Shown one piece after another: positions 10,205 through 21,714 of a stretch of 64,000 nt of DNA. The stretch is from contig JAHLJT010002630.1 in the NCBI GenBank assembly GCA_031308135.1, positions 97,632,141-97,696,140 of the forward strand. Direction: 5' to 3'. The DNA is from Acheta domesticus (taxonomy: Eukaryota; Arthropoda; Insecta; Orthoptera; Gryllidae). The stretch's first letter is position 1. The number at the start of each line of letters is the position of its first letter. Below the pieces are notes generated by a model. The model did no database searches, was not told where the DNA came from, and saw nothing but the letters and a program-made list of their open reading frames with translations. A program made the translations under genes and the position numbers.

Positions 10205-11370
10205 GGTTTTTAAAACAGGACGGGTCCTGTTCTTTCTTTGCTTACTTTACTCTATTAAAACTTCGCTAATAATTGCTCAGATAATTCATTGTTGGAGCAC
10301 CAGGAAATGATTCCAAGTATTTAAATTTAACTTATATTAGCCTGCTGCCTGTTTTTTTGCCTGTTCTACTTTTGCACTAATAACTGATTGCTAGATTGCA
10401 CAATAACAATCTTTTAATTCATTTGAAAAAAAGAACATCAACATTATTCGAGTTTTGATTGACTTTTGTGTTCCTTTCTCATGAATAATCATATTCAATT
10501 AAATTTTAACACAGTTTTACCAAAATCATTTGGTCATGACCCCTGAAATCTTTTAGATAGCGTTTGTCAGAACAATACCCTAGAGCTCTCTTGTAAGTCA
10601 TCAGCCGGCACCCCAAAGAACCAACCCAAGACTTCCGCAACGTCTTCCGTTCTTCTTTCGGTCCAAGCTGGGCCCTGGTGTCGTCTGCTTCGCTCTTCAA
10701 TGCTCCTCCTAGCACTGAAATCTGACTAGCATCTATCCTGTCATCTATAGTTACTTTTCTCTGTTTGTGTCTTGTGTTTGCCTATTCACGAATTAAACGT
10801 ATCCGGAAAATGTCACTGCTATCTAATGTTCTAATCCCTGGATCTGCCACGGCACTGCAGAAATATTTATAGTCCCAATCCTGATTATTTCCGCAATAAA
10901 AGTTTATCCAATTATTTAAATTTGCTGAAGCAAATAATTTAACTAGTCCAATGACAAAAAATTAACTGCCTGATTGAAATTACAGATAACTGCTATGGCA
11001 CAGCGTCAGTACAATAAAATCAATGTTAGATTCTGCATCTATCACAAGTGATCCAATTGTCCTGCACACCTAGTAGAAGAAGGAGGTCAAGTTCCATTTC
11101 CAATGTCCCGTAGATGGAAGCAACCTGCCATTTGTTTACTCCCATAATTCCTATCTTACAGTTTGATATTTCTTATACCTCATCCCTTAAGGTTATTTCT
11201 CTTATACTCCGGCACTATGGTTGTCTTGCTCTAAAATACGGCAATAAGCGCCAGTTTTTGAATCGTTCACTAGCCGATTTGACACCATAACGACGCCCTA
11301 GCAACAGTGTATGCCAAACATGTACCGCGATTTCCCAGTGTTTATTGTCTACTGTTTACGCTGCTATGTT
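10205..11370. other. Insertion of unknown type splitting the endonuclease-RT linker
   Basis: The retrotransposon linker is readable on both sides but not here. The segment includes a GC-richer patch at about 10520-10870 containing a short minus-strand open frame (10506-10715) with no recognisable motif. Composition and a promoter-like tail could fit a solo LTR, but I could not define TG...CA ends or a target duplication. Confidence 0.4.
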
Positions 11371-12103
11371 TTGTATATCACAATGTGAATACCATGGGGG
11401 GGAACACACAGACCCACACATGAATTACCAATGATAATCTTTTTTGGCACATATTTTTCAATTATTTCACACATCTTGTCATAAAAGCATGAGAGAGATG
11501 ACTCAAGTGAATTATGTTCAAAATATGGTAACCAATTGAAAGATAATATTTCATTATTTATATTCAGGTAGTTTGCATTTTGAAAATTATATTTAATATC
11601 ATGTGAATTTAGACTAGTGAATTTTTCATTCAAGGAAAATAATATATCTAAAGGAGGATGGTGTATATCAATTGGAACAAATGAACAAACAGCTTGTTTA
11701 ATTATGCAATTTTGGTCTGGTCAAAATATCAAGTTAAAATACAATATTTGATTGCAATAAATTTATATAGTTCATAGAATTAGTGATCAACGAGGCTATT
11801 ATAATTCCATCATTTGTGGGATTCGAAAATACACAAAATAGTTTACAATTTCTTATTTGTCCAATAGACATGCGGCAAATTAAAGTCACCGGCTATGAGA
11901 AATTTTGATGTTGGATATACCTCAAAAATGTGCTCCAGAGATTCAGTGTAACTTATATAATTTACAAAAGGTACATTAGGAGGGATGTACACAGCATTGA
12001 CTATTAGGTTTGAATTACCATTTTTTAAGAGTATAAGAAGATCTTCGATATCAAGAGACAATGGTATTTTTGTTGAATGTTGATATCTTTGTTCGTAAAC
12101 CAT
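11364..12103 (-). pseudogene. Endonuclease-domain fragments of the CR1/Jockey-group relic
   Basis: Two frames (12103-11843 and 11633-11364) carry AVYIPPNVPF, FLIAGDFNLPHVYW (the Asp-x-Asn catalytic block) and, downstream, a CFYDKMCEIIEKYVPKK block typical of the region following the endonuclease. The remaining catalytic blocks are in the broken stretch between them. Confidence 0.75.
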
Positions 12104-12170
12104 GACAGTTCTTATAACATACAGAGATCTTGTGTGACGATCGATTGCCTTTGGGTTAGTTTTTCTGAAA

Positions 12171-13200
12171 GTTTGTTGTGGTTGTTTTCATCTTATCACC
12201 TCCATCAATGATTGTAGGTATTCCATTGATGTACTTCATTCACAATGCGGACATAAACATAAGCATAACGCACAGACATAAACTTTAACGTAAGTGATAG
12301 ACTGAAGCATTCACAATGTCCAACATAAGTGTAAGCAAATATTTTCTGAGGGCCATTCTTACTACTATTGGTTGGATGTGAGAATCTATATTTTGTGTGT
12401 ATTGAAATTTTGTTTAAAATGTGCATGTTTATAAATATAAGTGGGAAATGCGTTTTTGACGTTTTTAATGAGATGTTACCATATTTTTAGTGGATTAGTA
12501 TGATTTGTACACTTATTTTAAACTTGAGGAAACATAAATTAGTTGATTCCAGAGCCCATTTAACCAGATCTATTGAGTGAACTTTATGACATTTAAAGCG
12601 CATGTGCTCATAAATGGATTATGTGAACAAATCGCCTCTAATGTAAATATTGACACGAGAGTTATAAAAAAATTACATTTGTGTAATTTTTTAAAAAACA
12701 AAAGAATAGAGCAAAATGATGTTAAGAGTCTTATAAAGTACCTTTATAACTATCACTACCAAAAGTTTAAAGAAAAAATTTGGAGCTGTTTTTGAGAAAA
12801 TCTTGTTTTTGTAAATGTTTATTATTTCACTCAAGTATTACGTGAAAACTTTTTTTTAGTACATAATGTTAATGAAAGACCTAATTATAGAGAAAAAAAT
12901 TTATTATAAAAAAAAATTTCTATCTTCAATTTTGAACAGTGAAAATCCTAACAATGTCACCTCTGTAAGTGAATTTCACTCTATTCTTACAAGAAATTTA
13001 AAGAAAAAATTTCGGGCCATTTTTGGGGAAATGTCCCACGGGCTTCACGTACAGTACCCACAAAAATTTAGAATGTTTTTCAAAACCGCAGTGTTTCAAG
13101 CGGAACCAAATCGATCGCGGAATATTCGTTTTGGAAAAAATATACGAATAGTTTTGGCGCTAGTGTTATTCACGAACGGACGAAGGGACGTTTTGAAAGA
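12171..13200. other. Unassigned AT-rich sequence with a small repeat at 12225-12395
   Basis: At 12225-12395 ATTCACAATG and ACATAAACATAAGCATAA blocks occur. The reverse complement of 14250-14455 carries the same blocks, so this is a second copy of a small interspersed repeat. The long open frames at 12577-12795 and 12866-13270 are Lys/Phe/Asn-rich readings without motif. Confidence 0.45.
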
Positions 13201-13964
13201 AAAAAAAGAACCTTTTTCGGTATCAGGGATCAGGGGAACCCAAAACATGCATTCTGTTAAAATCTCTTAGTCGATTTTATGCAGCATTACATTACTTTCT
13301 CTATGTTGCGTATACATGTACGTATACGAGAAAGTAACAATTGTTAACACTGGTCAATTGTTAACACTGGTCACTAAAAGCAAAATACTGAGATTTATTC
13401 AACTGCCTCTGACAGGTATCAGCTGCTGACGGTTTCATCCAATCGGGAGCTTGAAAGTGACCATCGTGATGTCACTAGCGACACAGAAGCTTCCGATTGG
13501 ATGAAACCGTAAACAGCTGATACCTTCTAGAGGCACGGTTACAAAAGTCGCACTATAGGCGTCTTCCTTGTTGCCAAGACACAAAGCAGAACTGAACCGA
13601 ATGAGCTTTCTTCACGAGAACTTCGCATACCCCCCCCCCCCCCTCCCCCATGGGCACTGGTGTTGCGAACCCCTGTTCCATCCTATTTTAAGCACTGTGT
13701 CCCTACCCTTACCACGCTGAGGAAATTCCTGAGTCACCTGGAGGAAAAATTCGCCTTTTGTCTCTTACAAGCGAGAAGAAACGCATGGCGGAGAATAAAA
13801 TCTTGTCCACTATACGCGGGAATCTCTTATAACGGGGTCTCTTAAAAGCAGGGAAACAAATGCATTGTTTATATACAACTGACCTCGGGACCTGAGAATT
13901 TTGTCTCCTAATAAGCGGGATTCTCTTATAACGGGGTCTCTTATAGCGGGGTTTTACTGTATAA
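13200..13964 (+). repeat. Foldback-bearing interspersed repeat with a pogo-like right end
   Basis: The left half (13215-13400) matches 7530-7690. The middle is a hairpin (13405-13534). The right half (13545-13964) matches 17342-17768 and 36004-36455, and ends in GGGGTTTTACTGTA. That end, read outward, is the CAGTAAAACCCCG start used by pogo/Tigger-like elements, next to a TA. It contains a C homopolymer near 13629-13642. No transposase is encoded. This is the fullest copy of the family in the window, although its left boundary is not defined. Confidence 0.6.
13405..13534. repeat. Imperfect inverted repeat, arms about 50 bp
   Basis: GCCTCT-rich ends, GGTATCAGCTG and TTTCATCCAATCGGGAGCTT on the left are mirrored by AAGCTTCCGATTGGATGAAA, CAGCTGATACC and an AGAGGC end on the right, around a loop of about 33 bases. 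It would fold into a long hairpin. Confidence 0.85.
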
Positions 13965-14249
13965 ACATGTATGTATGCACTGTGGCACAACAGCTCTTTA
14001 CGAGCAATGGACTGCCAGCGGTGTCTCGGCCTTGGGACTATGGGTTGGGTTAGGTTAGGTATTTTAATTTCAATAAAAATTTAAACTAAATGGTACTACT
14101 ATGAATATTACAACAGAACTAAACAACAAAAAGATGGTAGGCTACAAAACAACGCAGAAAACCATCGAAAATCAACCAAGCAATTTGGAAAACATGTCTT
14201 TTGTTCAAACAATCGACTTCGATCCTATTTCGATATTTGATTTTGAGTT

Positions 14250-14455
14250 AAATGTACTGTGATTGGTTCATTTCTTATTTCTGACATAAGCATAAGCACA
14301 GAAGCTTGAATGCTTGCAAGCTTTTAAGTTAACATCTTACGTGTTATGCTTGTGCGAAGCCATTGTGAATTAGCCCGCTTATGGATGTAGTCCTAACTTT
14401 TATGTTAACGTCATGCTTATATTTATGTTTGCATTGTGATTGGGCCTTAATCGTT
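14250..14455 (-). repeat. Small interspersed repeat
   Basis: Reverse complement shares CACAATG and ACATAAA-ATAAGCAT blocks with 12225-12395. Probable non-autonomous element; ends not defined. Confidence 0.4.
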
Positions 14456-14469
14456 TATCAGTATTTCCA

Positions 14470-15330
14470 TTTTTGACAGCTGTCTCCAGATTCGAAAGCA
14501 ATTTAGCCAAATACTCATATTGTTGTGGTGTTTGATCTGGACAAATTTTAACTTCTCCTGGATATTTCTTCTAGTTTCTCAAAATGTGTAGTACATAATT
14601 ATTGTTTTGAAGAACAACTGTCAATGGTCTGGGATTATTATACTCAGTTGTTTTCAATGCATCATTATTTTGGTGTATTTTTCAGTCTCATTGTTAACAC
14701 AACACATTCATCTTCTGTGAATTTCACAACAATAGATTCAGCTGTCTTCCTATTGGCTATCAAACGCTGTTCTGTTTGTAAATTCGGATCTTCAGTCAAG
14801 CGATGATATTCTTTGATCTACGCTCTCGCTCAGGAAATTCGACGTAGAGAATTTTCAGAATCAGGAGCTTTCGTTTCATCAAAATTTCTGTGATTTCGGT
14901 AGTGTGTTTTAGTTATGAGCGCTTTCCCAAATTTTTCAATTTTAGAATTCATCGTGGTTTCCATTTCCACATTGATGTCGTGTTGCTTGGATTCTATTGC
15001 ATCATATCTTGCCGATAGCTTGACATTGTCCTCTTGAATAGACTTCCTTGTACCCGAGATATCTCTGTCCATTCTGATGTTTCTTCATGTCGGTCGTAAG
15101 ATCTTCCATCTTCTAAGCAATCGCAGAGATGTCGTTTCTGATTTCTTTGTGGGTTTCATCAAAATTTCATCTAGAGGTAGCAAATTCATCTTTCATTTCC
15201 TTATGGAGTTTGCCAAGTTCTTCTCCAAAGAGGTTCGCAAATTCCGCTGCTGCCATGTAATCCTGTTGATTACTCCGCAGCTTCTTTAGTTGATTTGTCA
15301 GCCTTGAGGTCTGAAGAGAGGTCACCTTGA
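14470..15330 (-). pseudogene. Decayed coiled-coil protein remnant, possibly retrotransposon gag
   Basis: Minus-strand frames show heptad-like charged helices, for example a frame at 15072-14830 beginning MDRDISGTRKSIQEDNVKLS and stretches such as ELGKLHKEMKDEF and KMEDLTTDMKKHQ in neighbouring frames. Many stops and frame changes break it. Coiled-coil segments of this style precede the capsid region in some arthropod Ty3/gypsy gag proteins, but no zinc knuckle or capsid motif was found. The call is therefore tentative. Confidence 0.3.
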
Positions 15331-15344
15331 TCAACTTAATCAAC

Positions 15345-15415
15345 CCTCTCCCTCCTCCCTCTCCACGTCTCTCCCCTCAACTCTCCCTCCTTTCTCTCTG
15401 GCAGTTAATTGTCAG
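15345..15415. repeat. CT-rich tract at the left border of duplication copy 1
   Basis: CTCTCCCTCC-type sequence; the corresponding tract at 33975-34075 marks the start of copy 2. Confidence 0.8.
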
Positions 15416-15744
15416 TTCCGCTCTTTGTCTCCATACATATGAATGATTATTTGGTTACAGATAACACATTAATGAGCAAATATCATGTTAAAATTCATAT
15501 AACTAAATTAATTAGAAGTATATTGTCAACTTTTTTTAATATTAAAATAATGTTGGAGAGAAAATAAAATTCAAATTTTTAAAGCCTGAGTATCAGAATA
15601 TTTAAACCTGAACACTGTATGCAAAATTAGGGCCTTCTTCAGAAACACTTTCTGAGCTTTCCTTCACCAATCACGATTTATAACTTGAAGTTGGAGATTT
15701 GTTAAAAAAAAACTCTGCATGTTTTGAGAAGCCATTATGATCAC

Positions 15745-16869
15745 TAGGGCTGTGACTTAAATGCAATAAAAACAGCGAAAAATGTACATATGTAAATATA
15801 TTTGGTAAGATATGCAATTAAAAAAGGAAAGTATGCGGAATAGTGCAATATTAAGTGTACTGTGGAAAATATGTTTGCAGCAGAAAAAGATACAGAAGAC
15901 ATATAAATTGTTACAAGTGACAAACATTAAGACAAGGGCTTAATTTTGAAGAACACTCATTTCATTTATTTATTTATTATACGGCAGCAGTGAAGCTCGA
16001 TATACGTACATGAACAATTACACAGCACTTCACATCATACGTCATAATATGTAGTTTATCGGTTTATAAGATCACTTAGTGGGTATCAGAACACTTGGGT
16101 ATATGGGTATTGCAACAAAAATAGGACTTCCTCTCAATTATAATAAAATCTAGAACACAAAAATCAAATAACTTAAAACTTGAAATCTTGATTTAATACA
16201 TTTTACCTCGTGAACCAAAGATATTGGGTTAAAAGAGAAATATTAGTAAATTGAAAAAAATGGGACATATCAAATCAGGCACTGAAAACATTATGCATCA
16301 GCTTCGGTTGCTCTCCTTCACTACTCAGCGAACAAATGACGCACTCCCAGATCGTCTGTGCGATAAATTCACGGCCACATCATGCATTCTTTTAACACTA
16401 CTCCCGTTTGCACCCAGTGTGGGCAAACAGTCTCTCAACAGATGCACATTTCATTTCAACTGATACTGAGTGATAATGACAGGTCTTAGCGTGCTTCTTG
16501 AGCGACTTCGTGCAAGTTAGGTGAGCGGCAACGCTGATCCTTGGCTCTGGCAATGGACACAAATCCTCATAATCCCATTGCTTCAGAGCAAGTCGTATGA
16601 TGTACCATAGCTCGTGGCGAGAGAACTGTCAGTGCCGCTTACACACTGACAGAACTGTAACTGTTGGGATTCTTTTCGCGGATGAGGGATAAATATGCCA
16701 CAAAAATCTGCAAATATGTAAAAATATGCAATGATGGTGTTTAATGCGAAAATATGTGAAATAAAAATAGCTTAAATTGATTCGAAATGCCTTTAAACAT
16801 ATACAATTTGTTGAAACGAGATGTTTTAGCTCACAGAAAAAAATTTGCAAATGCATACATCACAGCCTA
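15745..16869. mobile_element. hAT-type non-autonomous element (duplication copy 1)
   Basis: Ends TAGGGCTGTGA (15745) and CACAGCCTA (to 16869), flanked by 8-mers ATGATCAC (15737-15744) and ATGATGAC (16870-16877). The second copy at 34420-35519 keeps the 8-bp duplication perfect. About 1.1 kb, rich in AAATATGCA-type words, no recognisable transposase. Confidence 0.82.
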
Positions 16870-17341
16870 ATGATGACACAAAGGCACTCAAGCTATAATT
16901 ATCGTAATCCACATGAAAACTTGCTTATCTTCATAAAATGTAGATAAAAATAAGCTAGAAATTGATAATTCTACTATTCACTCACTGCCACCCACGAGCT
17001 ATATGATGTTTACTATTTTCTGCTCTTCTTGAAGTATCCACACAGCATTCAGGTGATGAGCAGTGCAGGAAAAACCTCCATATATCTCCAAGCATTTCTA
17101 TAGCTCACATCAATTTGTTTGAAAACAGAAACAGGAATATCAAGCAGACACCATGTGTTCTCCCATGGGAACACCACTCCTAAATCAAATTCTATTTCTC
17201 CTGCCACTTTGCATCTTCAATGACCACCACATTTACACGGGTTTTATGGGATTTTAGCACACACATGGCAACAGCACATACCCTCACCAGTCCCTCTTTC
17301 TTTGTCTATGTCTTTGTATAAGGTCCCAATTGATACCTCCC

Positions 17342-17768
17342 AGAGGCATGGTTATAAAAGTTGCACTGTAGGTACTGCTGCTACTTCCTTGTTGCCAAAA
17401 GACACTAAGCATACTGAATGATCTTTCTTCACGAGAACTTTTCACACCTCCCCCCCCCCCCCCCCAGGCGGTGGCATTGCAAACCCCTGCTCCAGTCTAT
17501 TTTAAGCATAGACCCCAACCTTTACAACAATGACGAAATTCTCCAGTCACCTGGTAGAAAATCCAGTGCTTTGTCTCTTACAAGCGAGAAGAAACGCATG
17601 GCAACCCAAGCAACAAATGACAAGAAATCAAAGATAAAATCTTGTCCGCAATAGGTGGGAATCTCTTGCAACGAGGTCTCTTAAATGAAGGAAATAAATG
17701 CATTGTTTATATACAACTGACCACGGGATTGTGAATTTTGTCTCTTACAACGGGTTTTACTCTATATT
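17342..17768 (+). repeat. Right half of the foldback-bearing repeat (copy 1)
   Basis: Matches 13545-13964: CTTCCTTGTTGCCAA, C homopolymer, TCTCTTACAAGCGAGAAGAA, and a decayed TTTTACT end. The hairpin and left half are absent. Confidence 0.7.
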
Positions 17769-17972
17769 TTGCAGATATAAAAGAGTACCATGTTGTGTTA
17801 TTTAGTTGTTAAAAAGTATTTGTTACTCGATAACAACATCACAACTTGGTATTCTTTATGTCTGTGGAACATACATTTGAGTGTAAACATGTCCAAAAAG
17901 GTGACAGGGTGGTCACAATTATATGTATCAAAACAGACAATGCATCAAGCCTTACGAACCTGTTCAAAGAAT

Positions 17973-18052
17973 TGGTTGTCTCGGTAGCTTAGTAGTTAGA
18001 GCAAATGGGAGTAAACCAGGAGACCCGGTTTTGAATCCCAGTCAGGGTGATA
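17973..18052 (+). repeat. tRNA-like sequence, SINE head or tRNA pseudogene (copy 1)
   Basis: GGTAGCTTAGTAGTTAGAGC (17983-18002) is a near-consensus RNA polymerase III A box, and GGTTTTGAATCCC (18028-18040) a near-consensus B box, about 45 bases apart as in tRNA. The acceptor stem does not pair well, so a working tRNA is unlikely. It is duplicated at 36652-36731. Confidence 0.65.
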
Positions 18053-18577
18053 ATTCTTTCAACAAATTTAATGATGAAATGTTTGTATTGTACCCTGTTT
18101 CTGTCATAATATTATTCAACTATCCAAATGTTTGTTGTAAAAATTCATAGAATATCGTAATTCAGTATTAGAGTAATGGTTCTATCTGCTGTCAGTGAGT
18201 CAACAATTAATTACAGTATCCATTGCATCTGAGACAACTGTTTCTCCCTCTCCGCAAGCGCATTCCTGAAGAGTGTTTAGGTATTTAATTTTTTCTTATT
18301 GTAAATAAACTTCCTCAGTTGCTCTTCACTATGAGTGAGAAGTGAATGTCTAATATGGCTGCTTAAAAGTTGTTAAATATGAAGTAGAACATGATAGTCA
18401 TACAGCGGAATGGAAGTCTGGCTCATCCCACTGAGAAAACTATACGTGATTGGAGTTATGAGATAAGGAAATTTCCTTCTTTCTCTGAAAAATTAACATG
18501 GTTTTCATGGAAAGAAACGTCAGTGGCCGGATGTTGAAAAATAATAGATTTGAGTTTTGGAGAACGGAGAAAGAGGT

Positions 18578-18690
18578 ACAGTAAAACCCCGTTATAAGAG
18601 AATCCCGCTTATAAAAGACAAGTTCACAGTCCCTAAGTCAGTTGTATATAAACAATGCATTTATTTCCTGCATTTAAGAGACCTCGATTT
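18578..18690 (+). repeat. Pogo/Tigger-like left terminal sequence (copy 1)
   Basis: TACAGTAAAACCCCGTTATAAG followed by AATCCCGCTTATAA, the inverse of the end seen at 13964 and 36455. It sits next to TA. No matching right end is found within the duplication unit. Confidence 0.6.
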
Positions 18691-19532
18691 CTTCCACATT
18701 TCAACAAATTTCAGAGAATTTTGTTCCGTGAAATTTTTTAATTGTCAGGTTATGGAAGATATTTAAAAAATAAATCAAAAGATTACACTTTAAAACACTT
18801 AATGAACTCAATATGTACATGAAATGAAAGAGCATCTTTTGTTTTTTAATGTCGCTAAATATTAAACTTTTGTCACAATTACAATACATTACAATTCGAG
18901 TTACAAACGATTAACGTAAGCAATGCGAGTATTTTATCATTGACTTAAAGAATTAAAAAATTTGAAAAAATTATCTTAGGGGGAAACAAGGTGTTACATC
19001 TTTTTGCTTACCAGGTTCACAGAAAATATCAAGTCAAATTTTCCACAAATTTGTGTGATTTGAAGCAGAATGACTAACACAGTGAGTCTTTCATTATTGA
19101 ATTGTTACATTATGATGTATTTACTCTAGGGCATGTTCATCTTTTCTACTCTATGGCGTGTGCATGTGCCACAAGATAAATAAATCTACTACATTCGTTG
19201 AGCTGTTACTTGCTACACACCGAATGAGTCTAGTCACAATCAGACAAGGATTTCATCATTGTACTGTGGATTTCTTTATTAAATATTAGATTGACTTCAC
19301 AGTTCGACAGATAGAAGATGTAAATCCATGGGATTGAGCCTCTCAATTAAACAATAAGCTTGCGCTGGTGTTTAGTGGAAATAAAAACATTTAAATCAAA
19401 TGTATTTGGTAATTTTTTCTACATACAAGTGCCGTATTTGCTGGTATGTATGACGCACCTGTATAAGATGCATCCATTTCCAAGAAGGATTTCATTCTTT
19501 AATGTTAAATTTTATTCATGACTTTTAATTTT

Positions 19533-20600
19533 ATGAGGGTTATGCTGAAAGTTTTTTGCAGAATTAAAAATAATTAATTTATTGAAAATCTAATCATTTC
19601 AAAATACTATCCATGAGCACGTACACACTTTTCCATCCTTTGGAACCATTTACAAAAGGTTTCACTCCATGTATCTTCAGGAATGGTGTTTATGGCACCT
19701 ATGTCGGTTTCCACAGCTTCTTCATTCGAAGAAAAACACTGTCCTCGGATCTTTTGCTTGGTTTGGGGAAACAAAAAGAAATCACAAGGGGACAAGTGAG
19801 GCGAATAGGGCGACAATCGCACATGTGCATTGTTGACAGTCGACTGTTCTTGCAGCCATGTGAGCAGGAGCATTGTTGTGATGCAGCAAAATGTGACCTT
19901 GTTTGAACTTTAGATGCTTTGATGTCCAGGTTGTGATGACATTCGTCTTACATACCACTCAGCATACAGTGAGTTGATTTTCTAGAGTCACAGTTGTCAG
20001 ATGATCTTTCTTTGTGAAAAAAGATGCAACCATTTTCTTTCCAAAACTACGACCCCTCTTCACCTTAGTGGGTTGGTCCGTTTCTGGAAAGCGCTAAATA
20101 CATGACTGTCTTTTAGTTTCACGTCCATGATTCATCACCTGTTACAATGTTGAAAACATCCTTAGAATGCCCTCCATCAAATTTTTGTTTCATGAATTAG
20201 GCCACCCTTGTGGATTTTTGCTCGTCAGTCAATGTGGTACCCAGCAAGCACGTCACTCGGTGAGTGTCAAATGTTGATGCAGTCGAGCCAATATTTAGTC
20301 TGTTCAATGTCAGCAAATGTCAAGTGTTGGACTTGTCTCAATTCTCGCAGCGTTAACGTTTTCTTCCTTCACTGTCGTGGCTGGACATCCAAAACGCGGT
20401 TCATCTTCCAGAGACTGTCTTCCTCTCAAAAATTCCCATAACCAATTTCCAACTGCTGCTCGAGATAGTGCAGATGCACCAAAAATGTGTCAAAACAGTG
20501 GTATTCCTCAGCACTTAAACCCTTTTAAAAATCATACAAATTCATGGCACGAAAATCACAATGCGAAACTTCCATCTTGGAACACGGCAAGTCTGTACCA
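19533..20600 (-). mobile_element. Mariner element, decayed (copy 1)
   Basis: Minus-strand pieces of a mariner transposase read in order: a degenerate N-terminal part (about 20580-20400), KSTRVA and VFNIVTGDES (20260-20130, first catalytic Asp), HHNNAPAHM (about 19880) and the C-terminal frame 19873-19607. The 3' outer end is near a GAGGGTTATGCTGAAAGTTTT motif at 19535 that resembles mariner terminal repeats. The opposite repeat could not be found. The second copy lies at 38173-39260. Confidence 0.8.
19607..19873 (-). pseudogene. Mariner transposase C-terminal fragment (copy 1)
   Basis: SPYSPHLSPCDFFLF carries the third catalytic Asp of the D,D34D family. It is followed by KIRGQCFSSNEEAVET, IPEDTWSETFCKWFQRMEKC and a stop, the normal mariner C-terminus. 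In the preceding block the expected HHDNAPAH reads HHNNAPAH, replacing the second catalytic Asp by Asn, and a frameshift separates that block from this frame. Both defects recur in copy 2, so the element was already dead before the duplication. Confidence 0.88.
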
Positions 20601-20759
20601 AAGGCTCTTTCAGGCCTCTGTTGGCTTGAGTCTTCCCACCTCATCTCTCCGACTCTTTGGGTTCAAGGTCAGGAACGAGCTCACTTTCAGGCATTGCCAA
20701 ACCCAGTCTCCCCTAAGTCCTCTTACAGGCAAAACTTTCGGCATAACCTCTGTATGAAA

Positions 20760-21714
20760 GGCATGGGAGTTTTATTGTTACATGGAACTATTTTTTAAAA
20801 GTATAATGGGATAGCTAAATCACTGATTTAAAAAGTTAACAGGCAATACTGTGCAGGTTCATTCGTGTTTTGACATGACCAATTAATCTGGCATTGTGAT
20901 GTGTCAGGATTGATGTGTCAATGAGCTTATTAGCACAAATATCACTGGAAATATATTTTCTTCCTTTGTGTTTAGAAGTGTACTGTGTAAGCTATGTGTT
21001 AGTGTTCTGTATCTTCATCATGCCAAGAATGTGTGTATATCATGCAGACACATTCAGGTGTATATTGTAGCGAGCTCACTTGAAAGACTCGGAGGCGAAA
21101 TTTAACACCACTCGGGAAAAAGTGTTATCAACATTACTTTGGCTTTAAGGTTGGTGATTTTGAAAAGAGGTTGGCCCCAAATATATGTTTTGTGTGTTAA
21201 GACTGCTGTCTTCATAGAAGAAATGGTACACATCATCTGCCATTTGCAATTACTATGATTTAGAGGGAATGGAGGGAACATCTAAGTGATTGTAATTTTT
21301 GTTCCACAAAAATTCAAGGAATTACGTATCCCTGACCAGAGAAATGTGTCACAAGCCCATTTATTGAATCCTGAAAATGTATTTACATCCATTGTATATA
21401 AAATTAGGAGGAAAGAAAAATTTTGTGAAAACTATGTATAAACTTTCTGATGGATTCTTGTACTTGAATCGAAATTTCCTAAAATAAATGATGCTAAATC
21501 GAAAGAAAGGATTGTTTAGGACCACAAATGCGGTTATTAATAGCTGATGTAAAGTTTTGAATAACTGTTAAATCCACTGGAAAAAGCAGTCTGACAGTCT
21601 TTCAAAAATGTATATTGCAATTTCCTGGGAAACCACAAAGCAGAAAACTATTAGACTTAGTAGCTGATCTTCTACATTCTTAGAAAGCAAAATTCACTTC
21701 TTAGACTGAGTTAT
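20760..21714. other. Unassigned sequence within duplication copy 1
   Basis: Closely matches 39420-40303 plus 46063-46140. No coding motif recognised. The site corresponding to the I-like insertion in copy 2 is ACAAAGCAG at about 21647-21655, uninterrupted here. Confidence 0.5.

Larger units (their letters stand above)
7941..12170 (-). mobile_element. Decayed CR1/Jockey-group non-LTR retrotransposon, minus strand, interrupted twice
   Basis: Pieces of a single ORF2 lie in order on the minus strand. The endonuclease start is near 12165-12103 (CYKNCHGLRTK) and its middle runs 12103-11843 (FLIAGDFNLPHVYW). The endonuclease-RT linker is at about 11633-11430 and 10205-9840 (SFWKFTNSTRETNDL). The RT entry block lies near 9800-9720 (KLEAKLGP, stop, PDGIPPSF), the RT core at 9069-8644 (VTPIHKSGNQSD, NEQHGFRRKRSTTTNLL, YTDFSKAFDTINH), and the C-terminus at 8257-7943. 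Foreign DNA separates the pieces at about 9070-9640 and 10205-11370. Many stops and frameshifts; no RNase H recognised. It fills part of the host intron. Confidence 0.8.

Noticed and set aside
10300..10870. Possible solo LTR or promoter in a GC-richer patch
   Set aside because: No defined TG...CA ends, target duplication or second copy could be found; listed only as an unassigned insertion.
17973..18052. Functional tRNA gene
   Set aside because: A and B boxes are good, but acceptor-stem halves do not pair and there is no clear terminator; SINE head or pseudogene preferred.
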